NCBI GenBank assembly: GCA_025331435.1
Contig: JAIWNI010000025.1
Coordinates: forward strand, 186,001-250,000
Length of the DNA: 64,000 nt
Direction: 5' to 3'
DNA from: Choanephora cucurbitarum
Lineage: Eukaryota; Mucoromycota; Mucoromycetes; Mucorales; Choanephoraceae
The notes under the pieces were generated by a model. That model was given only the letters and a program-made list of their open reading frames with translations, searched no databases and was not told the origin of the DNA. Position numbers and translations under genes: made by a program. How positions within the stretch are numbered: the stretch's first letter is position 1; every line of letters begins with the position of its first letter. Positions 22,434-34,090 of this stretch are shown here, piece by piece.

Positions 22434-25400
22434 ATGAGTTCTTCTGACAACAACAAAGTAAGCTGATTGTATTTCACATCATGTCAACTAAGCCAACCAT
22501 GTCATGATGTAGGCACTCACCAAACGAATACTAGTTCCACCTTCCTTCTCTTCTGCGCCTTCCTTTTCTTCTGCACCTTCCTTTTCAAGTGCACCTCAAT
22601 TTTTAAAAGAAGGTATGTTAACGGAACTGATTATCTCAACGAGTACAGTTCATTTGCTTCCATGCTTATTTAGATAGAAAGCCAAACGAAAAGAAACGAT
22701 CTCGCCATGACCTGGAAGAAAGGAGATCACACCGAGACCGATCAACTTCAAGACGTCATCGCTCCCGATCGCCTCGTAGCCATCGTCGATCGCGTTCGCC
22801 TTCACACCGAAACAGTCGATCCCATCGTCGGTCGCGTTCACCTTCCTATCGAAGCAGCCGATCTCACCATCGCCATGGGGTAAGTCAACCATAATGTCTG
22901 CGTACACTAGTGCTAGAACCATCTTCATTCAAACTAGTCAAAGCGTTCACCATCACCCGAAGTTGTTCATACGTAAGTTTCTCTTTTGGGCATAAGTGAA
23001 AGATGAGATCACTGATGAAGCTGTATAGTGGTACATTGAATACCGGCATCACATTTGTCATGGATCGTAGAGGCGATCCTGATATTGTCACTTATGGAGG
23101 TAATCACATCTATTCGGTTCCCACCTTCAAGCGAGTAGGTGGAGGCAAAGTGATTGGGTTGCCTACCTATAAACGCATTGATTTCTCTGAGAACAAGGCG
23201 GGTCGCATTGTTTTGATGGACACAACAAGCAGAGTAAGCGACTAGAGTACAAAAATTTGATAACAGGAATTGATGCTTGACTATATAGGCTTCTAAGCGA
23301 TATACAGACGCTAATTATGCTTGGAAGGAACTCGATAAATCGTTCAAACGATTTCGCATCAAACCAACTCACACTGCAACAGATCCTTTTGCCTCATCTA
23401 ATTCCATGATCCAACTGGACGACACGGTAAAGTCATTCAAGACATCTGAGGATGATAGGTATTCCATGGATGTAGATTACAGATCGCTAGAAGGCAACAA
23501 AGTGAAGTCAACGCATGCTGAAGAAGATGAGATGAGTGAAGAAGAGGGCGCTGAAAGTTTCAACGACCAAATACGTAGACGTACCATTCAATACAATCGA
23601 GAGCTAGACAAAGATCCCACCAATCCATCGCTTTGGCTTGATTTCATTCGCTTCCAGGACGAAGCAGCGCGTGGGTTAGATCCGGCTGCTGGCAGTCAAA
23701 AGAACCGATCGAGTCTTACCGAGATCAAGCTGAGCATCTTTGAAAAGGCACTGACGCATAATCCCAATAATGAAGCACTTGTGCTTGCCTATTTAACATG
23801 TGGATCAGAGACATGGGAAACACTAAGACTATTAAGAGAATGGGATCAGGTGCTCAAGGATCATCCTGACTCGATTCGGTTATGGTCAGAATACATCAAT
23901 GTGCGACAGACCAATTTTGCCAGTTTCTCATTTACGCAGTGTGTACAGGTATTTGAAGATGCTTTGGATGTGCTGGGAAGACAGGCTGAGCAGTCGCGCG
24001 GAGAGCGCAAAGAAGACATTGAGTCCATCATGGTCTATATTTTGTTGAGAGCTTGTCTCTTTATGAAACAATCCGGTTATCAAGAAAGGGCCTTTGCTGT
24101 CATCCAGGCTGCGACTGAATTCAATTTGTTTGCACCTGATCCCTTCCAAATGGCTCAATCGGAAGCTCAAAAGGTGAAGCGTTTTGTGGACTTTTGGGAT
24201 AGTGAAGTACCTCGGTTTGGCGAGAAGGATGCCTTGGGATGGTCCGAGTATGATCGTATGGCAGCGAATGGTGAGACCATACCGGATCCTCCAGCGTTGC
24301 AATCAGACAATGAAGAGGACGATGATATAATGAATCTATCTGATTGGCTGCAAGCTGAAAGAACAAAAGAGGACACGCAACGACTTCCTCTTCGTATGAG
24401 TCAATCCGATGATAACGAAACGGATCCTTTCCGTATTCCTTTGATTGAAGATGTCAAGTCCTTTTTGTTTAGCCTTCATACACCGGGAGCACGCTCTAGT
24501 CTGATCTATAGCATCCTTGTCTTTTTAGGATTGCCCTATACACCACCTGAAGTAGGCACAAACACCCATTTCTTTATCGACCCATTCACACACAATGAAA
24601 TGCCGCTAGTGGATTTCTGGCCTCAAGAAAAAGACAACCAAAAGCATCTTGTGTGGTATGTAGATGGTGTTCCTATGAATCCCGAAGATAGATCGGTTGT
24701 GAACCATCCTTATTCTATACCCAACTCATATCCTATTCATGTGAATGAACTGTTTGCCAAGTATGGATCTTGGTTTAAAGCATCTGGAAAAGAGTTTATT
24801 CGTTGTCCATTGGATGAGCAGTTCACAAGGTAAGAATGCCAAACATCATCAAAGCAACTTCGTCCTTCTAATTCCTTTTCTGAAAGATATGTCTTTGAAC
24901 AACTTCTTGCTGTAGAAAAAAGTGAGCATTTGATGATCTGTTATTTAGCATTTGAAGCAAGTTGTGGTTATAAAAGGTAAGTCAACTTGATTGTCCTTGA
25001 AAGAGTATGAAAGCTAAAACAAAGGAAATGGCATGTAAAAAAAAAGTGGACGTCGATTAGCGAAAAGCTTATTGAAAGACAATGGCACCAATTTGAAACT
25101 ATGGAATGCATATGCACAAATGGAAAAAAGCCACGGTAGAACAGAAGAAGTAAGTTAGAACCTACTTTTTACAAACGCCTACTCACTTATCTCTCTTTGA
25201 GCTTAGGCTCGCAAAGTTTACATGATTGCACTCTCTATGCACCATACCCTCCCTGAGTCACAGAAACAGTCAGGTGTTCCATTGTTGTACAGCATGTTTG
25301 CCAAACTCGAGCTGGAAAACAACAGACCAAATGAGGCACTGAAGATCTTATTGTGTATGCCAGACAACAAGTCTTATGGTAGGACAGATCTTCCTCTCCT

Positions 25401-26492
25401 TAAATTTTAAGTTCAGACACTCATCCCCTTTTCTCTTTAGATGAAAATACGCCACTTCCCTCAGCTACCTCCGTTCTTAGGGCAAGAGAGGTAAAAGGAA
25501 GAAGAAATTGAACTTTTGAACCCACATGACGTAACAATCGCTTTTTATATCCATAGTACTTTTCTCAAAAGATTGCTCAGCTATCTATCCTCTCAGAACA
25601 AGATGACGAGAGACAAGCTTCTTTTTATACCACCATATGCTATGCTTTATTCGAATACCTCAGCAGTGGTCTGTCCAGTGCTCAGACAGTATATTTACAG
25701 GCATTGAGATACATTGAAGAAAGACATGCTGAGCGTGGATATGCTTCTGAGATACTTTGGATTGAATATGCTGCTCTGCTTTATCATGATGCTCTTTCTA
25801 GTGCCTACAAAGCAAGCACCATTCGTCTTGCTATGGAGAAAGCGCTTGAACTGTTTCCTAACAATACAATGTTTCTAGCTTTTTATATATGGAACGAATC
25901 CAAGACAAAGATTTACAACAGAGTACAGCAATTATTGAATGAAAAACAAAAGTAAATGACCCAAAGGGTTGTATTTTAGGGCTGTTGTCATGATATCTTA
26001 CCTTTTTTATTAGAGATGCTAATATTGTCTTGTGGCTCTGCACAATATACAGTGAATTACATCGATATAGACCTTATCGAGCTGATTCTGTTCGAAGCCA
26101 TTTTGAAAAAGCCATTTCACACACAAGGTAAAAAAAAAGAGGATATCAGTGCTTCTAAAAAAAGAAACAATGGGCTAATTGTGTTTCAATAATGTAGATC
26201 ATCTATTTTATTGTGGAAGTGCTATATTCAATTTGAGATGAAACAGAACAATATCGAAAGAGCGAAAGGCTTGTTCTATCGATCCATTCGAGAATGTCCT
26301 TGGTCAAAAGGTAGGTGATGATAGACTATGACTCTATAGATATCTAACATTTGCCGTATAGAACTCTACCTTTTAGGCATTCAACTTTTGGAAGAAATAA
26401 TGACTGAGAAGGAAAAGAACGAGCTTATCAGTTTGATGATGGAAAAGGAGATTCGAATCCGAGTGGAGATCGAGCAAGATCTGTTGGATTAA
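22434..26492 (+). CDS. NRDE2: NRDE2 (nuclear RNAi-defective 2 / necessary for RNAi domain protein)
   Basis: NRDE2 is a nuclear HAT/TPR-like protein. In animals and fission yeast it works with Mtr4-type helicases and in nuclear RNAi or RNA surveillance. Fourteen exons: 22434-22457, 22513-22612, 22674-22879, 22938-22972, 23029-23233, 23289-24829, 24887-24976, 25047-25149, 25207-25378, 25441-25490, 25557-25951, 26014-26127, 26198-26310, 26362-26492. The product is 1092 residues. The N-terminus has three repeats of APSFSS, then an Arg/Ser-rich region (RSRSPRSHRRSRSPS). The conserved block RRGDPDIVTYGGNH follows, and then the NRDE-2 domain starting about IRRRTIQYNRELDKDPTN with half-a-TPR repeats to the end. 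The N-terminal four exons are joined by splice logic only and are less sure. Fungi of this group have elaborate RNAi, so a role in that pathway is plausible, but it is inferred. Confidence 0.9.
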
Positions 26493-26614
26493 AAAAAGAA
26501 ACAAAATAGAATTCAAATAGATGTTGTCAAATCTGCATTAATAAATACACGATGAACTTCTCTCTTTTTTTTTTCTTTATCTTTTTTTTTGTTTCTTTCA
26601 TTCTTTTTGATCTT

Positions 26615-27568
26615 ATGGGCCATTACGATACAATGACTTCAGGGTATGGTAAATTGCCAGTGTTTGAGGCTCATTCTGCACAAACCAACGGTGATTCAGA
26701 TGATATTTCATTAGCACGACGTCCTCGATCTTTATGCTTGGAAAACAAGAGCCACTTTGACATAGACATTAAATCGAGAAAACATTCTACTTTTCCTCGC
26801 AGTTACCATGCCAACATGAATCAGAAACTGTCTTCCCACCAAGAACCCAACTCTGATCCACGAGCTTCTTTTTATCAGACCTATTCCTTTCTGAAAAACT
26901 ACCCAACTGCCCGGCGTAAACAAAGACGACAGACACTAGCCAACATATTGAGCGCATTAGCTCAGGCACCTGCCACATCTTCTACTGTTATCCTGCTGAA
27001 TGATGCACCTTACCATAGCCCAAACTCTAGCGACAGTGACAGTAGCGGCAGCGATTTGGATCCTCGTTCACAACATTCTGCTCGGTCTAATGAAGCTTCT
27101 ATAGAATCACAGGACATGGATCAACAAGGCAGCTCTCAATTGAACAATGAAAAGGTACAACAGACAATAGAAGAACAAAGCGATTATGTTGGCTTACAAC
27201 ATAGCCAGCACAATCGTGCCAATTCGTCTACTGTTCATGGAACGCAAAGCCAAGTTTCTTTTTCACCTGCTGGTCAGGATGAGAATGCATCTAATGTGAC
27301 TATACAAATGCCATCACTACCAAACGAGACAGTTGAAAAGATACCAACTTACTTTTCGTCAATTGACATGTATTTGTTTCTTTTTGGCTTTCTGATTTTT
27401 CCACTTTGGTGGTACGGTGCATGGCGATATTTTGCATTGGATCCTGGTTTGCGTCAGCGTGTGTCAACAGGACAGCATGCTTTTCACGTACTTAATATCT
27501 GCTTTAGTTTAGTCAGCTTGGTGTTGATTGGTCTCATAGTTGGCTTAATTACTGTGTGGGCCAAATAA
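26615..27568 (+). CDS. unrecognised protein with two C-terminal membrane helices
   Basis: I do not recognise this protein. From the ATG at 26615 it has 317 residues. The first 240 are polar, rich in Ser, Gln, Asn and Asp, with a basic patch ARRKQRRQTLANILSAL near residue 100. Two hydrophobic helices lie near the end: MYLFLFGFLIFPLWWYGAW, about residues 248-266, and one from about 290 to 315. This arrangement suggests a tail-embedded membrane protein with a long cytosolic or luminal N-terminus. An in-frame ATG at 26552 would add a Phe-rich leader encoded by a poly-T tract and is less likely. The start lies only 122 bases after the NRDE2 stop on the same strand. Confidence 0.7.
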   Translation: MGHYDTMTSGYGKLPVFEAHSAQTNGDSDDISLARRPRSLCLENKSHFDIDIKSRKHSTFPRSYHANMNQKLSSHQEPNSDPRASFYQTYSFLKNYPTARRKQRRQTLANILSALAQAPATSSTVILLNDAPYHSPNSSDSDSSGSDLDPRSQHSARSNEASIESQDMDQQGSSQLNNEKVQQTIEEQSDYVGLQHSQHNRANSSTVHGTQSQVSFSPAGQDENASNVTIQMPSLPNETVEKIPTYFSSIDMYLFLFGFLIFPLWWYGAWRYFALDPGLRQRVSTGQHAFHVLNICFSLVSLVLIGLIVGLITVWAK

Positions 27569-28241
27569 TACTTTTTTTTCTAGTTAATTTCAGAGAATGT
27601 ACATAACAAGACAATAAAGAAAAAGTAACAATAGAATAAAAACAATTTTATGACAGTGCCTTAAAGTCTAATATCATTTCTCGTATTAATAAATTTTTTT
27701 GAGTGAAATACAATGAGTTTTCAACTGATATAATTTAGTAAGTCATACCAAAAATCCAAGTGATCCAATCGCTATGAAATTAGTAATACATGCTATTTGC
27801 TTTGAAGAGACAATAAGCGCTTAAAGATTAAGAAATCCTTTTTTCTTGTATTGGCTTATTTAAACAATATGTAACTCTCATTGTATTCGTTCATTAGTTG
27901 GCTGACAAGACGATTTGTAATTGGTCTTATAAAGAAACAATAAACTAGACAATAGACTTATATACTGTAAAAAGCAGCTAAAATTAATTACGACCGCAAT
28001 TATACAAGATGTCTCATCAATGTAACAGCTTTGTGTTTTTGATTGTTCAAATTACTATAGGTCATTGATTTAGTAAACCATAAGGTGGCCTTTGCTTTAT
28101 TCTCGATTTCTGTTTGTCCATGGATCGAATGAGCGGAGTATACATTGACCAAAATCTAAACTCCATTTTGCCTTTTTGTGTGCATTGCATTTACTGCCTG
28201 TTTTTCCCACCCTTTTTTCCCACCAATTCTAAATTTTTGCT
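27569..28241. other. intergenic stretch before HMG-CoA lyase
   Basis: This is AT-rich DNA with polyadenylation-like AATAAA/AATAAAAA signals at about 27614-27640 for the upstream gene. The last 100 bases are T/C-rich leader for the lyase gene. I see nothing else. Confidence 0.5.
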
Positions 28242-29492
28242 ATGCGATTTGCCTCTACGCTTCTGCCCAAGCTTACAGCCTCAAGCACTTTCCTTCAACA
28301 AAAGGTATGATGATGAAAAAGACAGATAAGAGACAGACCATCTCTAACTTTCCATCTATATATATTTTTTTCCTTGCATGAATTTTCTTTATAGGCGGGT
28401 TTTCAACTAAAGCGTAACTTGGCCTCTGTCTCTAACTTTGTCAAGATCGTTGAGGTGGGTCCAAGAGATGGTCTTCAGAATGAAAAGACACTTGTACCAG
28501 CCCAAGTCAAAGTTGAGCTTATTGAGCGCTTAGCTAGCAATGGCTTGTCTGTAGTAGAGGCTACTAGTTTTGTTAGTCCTAAATGGGTTCCTCAGGTACA
28601 TAGAAACTAAAGGTCGTTTATTTACTTATCTAACATAAAAAAAATCAAACCTAGATGGGTGATAACAAACAAGTCTTTACATCAATTCAAAAGAAGCAGG
28701 GAGTCAATTATCCAGTCTTAACACCTAATTTGAGAGGATTAGAAGGAGCTGTTGCAGTAGGCGCTGAAGAAGTTGCATTGTTTGCTGCTGTTACCGAAAC
28801 ATTCAATCTCAAAAATACCAACTGTTCTACTGCTGAAGCACTTTCAAGAGCTAAAGAAGTCTTAAAAACAGCTTTGGACCATAATTTAAGGGTTAGAGGT
28901 TATGTTTCATGCGTCTTGGGCTGTCCCTATGAAGGCACAGTCGATCCTCAAAAGGTAGCTGATATGGCTAAGGATTTATATGAAGCTGGATGCTATGAGA
29001 TCAGTTTAGGAGACACAATTGGTGTTGGTACTGCAGGTTCAATGGCTACCTTGTTAGATCATGTTCTCAAGGTAGTTCCTGTGGAAGCGATTGCTGTTCA
29101 TTGTCATGATACATATGGTCAAGCTTTGGCTAATATCCTAAAGGCCTTAGAGGTAAGACAAAAGAAATTCAAAACAAAGTGATCTGGCTAACAATTTTTT
29201 TAAGTATGGTGTTCGTGTAGTGGATAGTTCAGTAGCTGGATTAGGAGGCTGTCCCTATGCTCCTGGTGCCAAGGGTAATGTAGCTACAGAAGATGTAGTC
29301 TATATGTTGAATGGCCTTGGTTTAAAGACAGGCGTCGATCTTGATGCTCTTATCGAAACAGGCGAATGGATTTCTGAACAGATTGGTCGTCCTACCAGCT
29401 CAAGAGCTGGCGCTGCCTTAATGGTGGCTAGAAGACGTAGAGCTCAGTTGGAACAACAATCTAAATCTGAACCTCTTAAAGCTAAACTATAA
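28242..29492 (+). CDS. HMGCL: 3-hydroxy-3-methylglutaryl-CoA lyase
   Basis: This enzyme cleaves HMG-CoA to acetoacetate and acetyl-CoA, the last step of leucine degradation. Exons 28242-28304, 28395-28595, 28655-29152 and 29205-29492 give 349 residues. The family motifs are [13 protein letters not shown] (metal-binding Asp), [15 protein letters not shown] and the signature [19 protein letters not shown] with the catalytic Cys at about 270. Exon 1 encodes [20 protein letters not shown], a good mitochondrial presequence, which supports the start at 28242. The last three residues are AKL, a functional-type peroxisomal targeting signal 1. The animal enzyme is also dual-located through a C-terminal CKL. 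The upstream exon was found by splice logic and is supported by its presequence character. Confidence 0.93.
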
Positions 29493-32400
29493 TCGTTTGA
29501 TACATAATGGTGCTCCTTAGAAACAAGAGAAACTATGAATCATATCCAGATTTAGATTATACAATTGTGAAAGAGAGATAACATTAATAAGAACAATAAA
29601 GACAACACATGAGAATAACTTATTTCTCAAACACAACAAATAAGAGGTACATTGCGTTGAAGGTACCGTTGACAACTGATAGACACTCGGGCATACGAAA
29701 TGACTTTGCATTTCTCATATCGCATCTCTAAGCTTCACTTGTCGGAATGCGTGCTATGCTACCTTCGAGTTGCGCAGGCGAGAAGTGTCAGACTTTTTTT
29801 TTCTTGGATAGCAAAACCGTGTTTGTGAACTCCTGCATTTTAATCCTACGATAATATGTACAGAAAATTACAAAGCTCTTATGATTTGAGTCTATTCATG
29901 AATTCCCAAAGTCAAAAGTACAAAATCTGCACTTGACATCAAGACAAAAAGAAAGACAAATGCACTGTCTGAAGCCATGGATAGTTACTGGTTTTGCGTA
30001 ATTCGAGAATAGTAAAGCACGCATCCAGGCAAATTAAGCCAAGAGATGCGATATAAGAGAAAGTAAAGTTCACGTAGCATGTCTGGGTCTTCATCAGTAG
30101 TTATTGAAATCTTAGCTGTTGTATTGATTGTTCAGAAAATCCATTCCTTAGATCGACTTCATGTTCAATGGCTTTTCCCTTCAATTTGTTGTTTAGACTT
30201 TGGAAAAGTTCTTTACTGGATTGTGTGATTCAAAAGCATTGATTTGCTATTAGAATACCCTCTTGTCATTTAGTTTGTTCCTACAGCCTTCTCAAATAAG
30301 CCATTCTATGTTTTTCATCTACTTCTCCTGACGTTTACCTATCATAGTGATGTTTCTAAACTTTGGATTAATATTTTTTTTGAATGTAGTTGGGATAAAA
30401 GCTAAGAGAATGAGCTTATCAAACAAGCAGCGTGTTGGCTTTTTTTTTAACACGCTGTTAGTACTAGTTGAATGCTGTATGCTTGATAGTACTATTATAC
30501 TGTATTTTCTTTTTGTTGCGTGCAATACTTGTATATATACATGTCTATTTCTGAATTAGCATTAATCTTCTCATGTTCAGATGGTTGCATTGTAAAGAAA
30601 CTGAGTCTGCGAATCATGCTAAATATGCGAATCGATCGACCTGCTTTAAATCATTTGACAGTTCATTCAGGATATCGTAATCTGCGGGTCTTGGGTTGTT
30701 AATCAAAGTAGATTGACTTATCCTTATTCCATCAAAATTGAGCAAGAGACAATTCTTCTAACGATATACTCATAGGTTTTCAATGTTTTGAGTTGACATG
30801 GCTGATGCATAACACAATGCTAGTGATCAGATTGCACTGAATACAACATCAAGTAAAATTGAGCTTATGCATGTCCTTTGAATTCACTTCAAAAGGGAAT
30901 CAAAAGATGATTTGAAAGAGGAAAATCAATCTGGACTATAGAGAAACATTATTACTATAGTTCATTATTTTACTGACATAGGCTACTAGATTAGATTATC
31001 AACATCATCTTATTATCACACTGCTGTTGCTATCATAGCTTCTTATACTCGTCCTTCTAAATTCATCTTTAGTAGGTAAGCAAGTCCAGATTATTCTAGA
31101 GATGCTTGCTTGTAATTACAATCCATGTTTTTCTCATTAGAAAGTAATATCATATATAATAGTTTATTTATTAAGCATTCACACTGAATATGAGCTCTTA
31201 TTTCAACCGTACTTTAGATCAAACGATTACTGTAGCTTCAAAAGTATCATGATCTGTATAGTTCAATCCAGTCATGTTATCATGTTACAAACTTTGTTTA
31301 ACGCAAATTAGTCTTGATGCGAATGCCCAACTTTTGGATTTACCGTCTAATGCATTTATCAAAGGAACTGAATGGCCTTCCAAAATACGCTTCAGAGAAT
31401 TGAATCATACTCAAAAAAAAAGAACCTTGTGTTTTTCTCTTCTTTCGTTTTGTTGTAAACACTATCCCTTGCTCTGTAATTTACTGTAATTGCAGACTCA
31501 AATTCAGAAGCTTAGTAGTACATAATCAATTCAGCTTAGTTTAGAAGCATGCCAGTTTGTAGTCACTTTAATTCTATGTTCTGTTCAAGCCATTGAACAA
31601 GAGCTCCGTATGAATCAGTGCTGTATGTTTGTCAGGAACTTTTATTGAAAGCTCTATTTTGATAGAATGTTTAGCATATTAAGTCATGTTATACCAATTA
31701 TCCTATCTTCGATCAGTGTTTTGATCGTTACACATATGAACACATCTAATCTAAATGATATCCGATTTTCACCTTTGCCTGGATTTATAAGCAATTTTCT
31801 TTAAAAGCAATGGAGAGAGAAACTTTCATAAGTTGGCCAAACATTGCTATTAAGCTACAACAACAGTCATAGAAAAGACTCTCGTAGGCTATCTCATCCT
31901 GTTTACTCAGATCTCTGATAGACTCAATATGCTGTTTCTTAAATCAGAGCGTCACTAGGGGGGGGGTTATGAAATGTATGCAATGGTTCTACTTTTTGAT
32001 AACAACTCCCAACATGGATTTCATCTACCTAATGCTAATAGTATCGATGGTTCCGATTGTTAACACAACAACTCTATCACGATGATTAAAGCACATACGT
32101 CTTGAAGGCTTTATTCCACAGTAAAACCATGACATGCAATTGTTTATCAGCAGCACATAGCCCATTGTAGCTCAGTAATAATTTACATGCGCAATTCCGC
32201 ATTAGTCATAGTCATGCAGGTTCACTGTAATTAACTGTTGTACAGACATACAGTTAGTACTGTACCTGGGTTTTATCCTTCAAAAGCAATAACTGATGAA
32301 AATAATTTTACCATTTGAACAAAAAGGAAAGTTGTTCCAAAAGGTGTAATTGTACACCTTTCAGTCCTCTGATACGGATCTGTAACAGAAAATGCAGAAG

Positions 32401-33915
32401 CCGACCAAAGCTTATTTATTATATGAAAGTATGGTTTAGGTAACACATTGTATATCGAAATCTTGATTAGTCTTAGGTTGGTGCATGATATGTTTCCCTT
32501 TCAACTACCAAAAAGAGCAAGTAAAAAAAAAATATAGATCAGCATACTGTATTCTGTTGGGTTAGACAGAACATACATTGCCCTTTCTCTTACAGAGAAA
32601 ATAAAAGTGCCATTGTTACCTATATGCTTCGTAAATTGACGTTTTATTTGTTGCGAATCAAGGATAAAACATATCAACCCAGACTTTAGCTATTTTTTTG
32701 GGGGTTTTCAGTGTTATACAAGTAGATATCAACTATCATATATCTACAAAGTGAGATAAGGTTACAGTGTAAATATCATCCACTACATTCGGGCTTCTCA
32801 TATTTATCTCTCAGGCTTGCACCCAAATTTCCTTTTTTTATTTTTGCTGTAACCAATTTATTATGCAAAAAGTAAGATTGATGATTTAATTACCTAGCGA
32901 TAATTAACTGCCCAAAAATTGATTACCCGGCAAATGTTACAGTTTCTACCCTCTTTTCTGCTTAGTTGATTTGGCACAGGTGTAGATACTGGGCACTGAT
33001 GTACTACCTGTTCCTATCTAAGAATATCTCTTGTATCTGAAATTACTTTTCTTGTTTAACCAACCAACAATGTATTGAAATGCGTATTAATGTTGCTGTT
33101 CTCTCTCTTTTTTTTCTTACTGCTGTTACAAGCCAAGTGTGGAAATCATATTTTTTCCACGAGTGATTTATTGGATCTAATTATACATGACTGTGTTTGA
33201 GTACAAGCATAACTGTGTTCAAAGTACAACCAAGTTAAAAGACTGCCATTATTACCAAAAGTAGTAAAAAAATCTACCGATCATTTGTACTCGCATAACA
33301 CAACACTTTCACAGTATTCACATGCTCAAACTCATAGCTTATGTCCAATGTTGGTATTGAAGGGTTTTTTTTTCTTGCTACAAGTGCTGCGATTTTCGAT
33401 CGCGTTAGTAGCATTTCAATTCCTCTGAATTAGGAGCTGGCCATCATAAAAGCAGATTTCTATATAAACATTACTTCAAATAGTCAAAATTGATAGAGAT
33501 TGCAATTTTTTTAAGAGAGATCTTATATTATATCATAAGAGTTTTACAGCCAATTGAGGTAGTAAAAAATAGACACAATTTCTTAATATGTTTATGCTTT
33601 CAACAATTTTTTTTTGTATGTATGGACTGAAAATACTTTTTTCTACATTTTCTTCCTTAAAAAGCATTAGTTTTCTAATTTGTACATGTGAGGAGGAATG
33701 ACAAATCCTGTCTATAAGATTCAATGGAAGGTCATACAATGCTTTTTTTTTTGTGCAGTGTATACTCTTTTGATTTGCGCTAGCTGATACATTACAGACA
33801 TGTGTAACTTTTTGATTGTAACATGGATGGTTGCATCCTCAAAATAATGTACTCAAAAAACTTTCTAGTATCAGATCCCATTCATCTAGATAACAAAATC
33901 AAGAAAAAAAAATCA
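29493..33915. other. 4.4 kb gene-free AT-rich stretch
   Basis: I find no gene here. ORFs are short (up to about 70 codons), lack domains and are scattered on both strands. There is a G9 run near 31961 and many poly-T tracts. A piece at 32166-32230 faintly resembles a tRNA but does not fold as one. It may be decayed repeat DNA plus the upstream regulatory region of the protease gene. Confidence 0.5.
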
Positions 33916-33923
33916 TATAAATA
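33916..33923 (+). promoter_or_regulatory. TATA box of the subtilisin gene
   Basis: TATAAATA lies 168 bases before the protease ATG. It is followed by a T-rich then C/T-rich leader, the usual layout of strongly expressed fungal genes. The heavy codon bias of the gene supports strong expression. Confidence 0.5.
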
Positions 33924-34090
33924 CAGATCCATTTGCCTTCAGAGTTTTTTTTTTCATTACCTCTTAACAGTTTATCTCTCTTTCCTTTAAGAAGAAGAAC
34001 TTCCTTCCTTTTAAGCTACTTTTTTGAAACAAAACAACTATCACATTCCTATCCCTCGATTCCTAGTAATTGAATAACAAGCAAATAAAA

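Noticed and set aside
32160..32235. tRNA-like stretch (GTAGCTCAGT box-A-like and GGTTCACTG box-B-like pieces)
   Set aside because: No seven-base acceptor stem, anticodon stem or T-arm pairing can be drawn.
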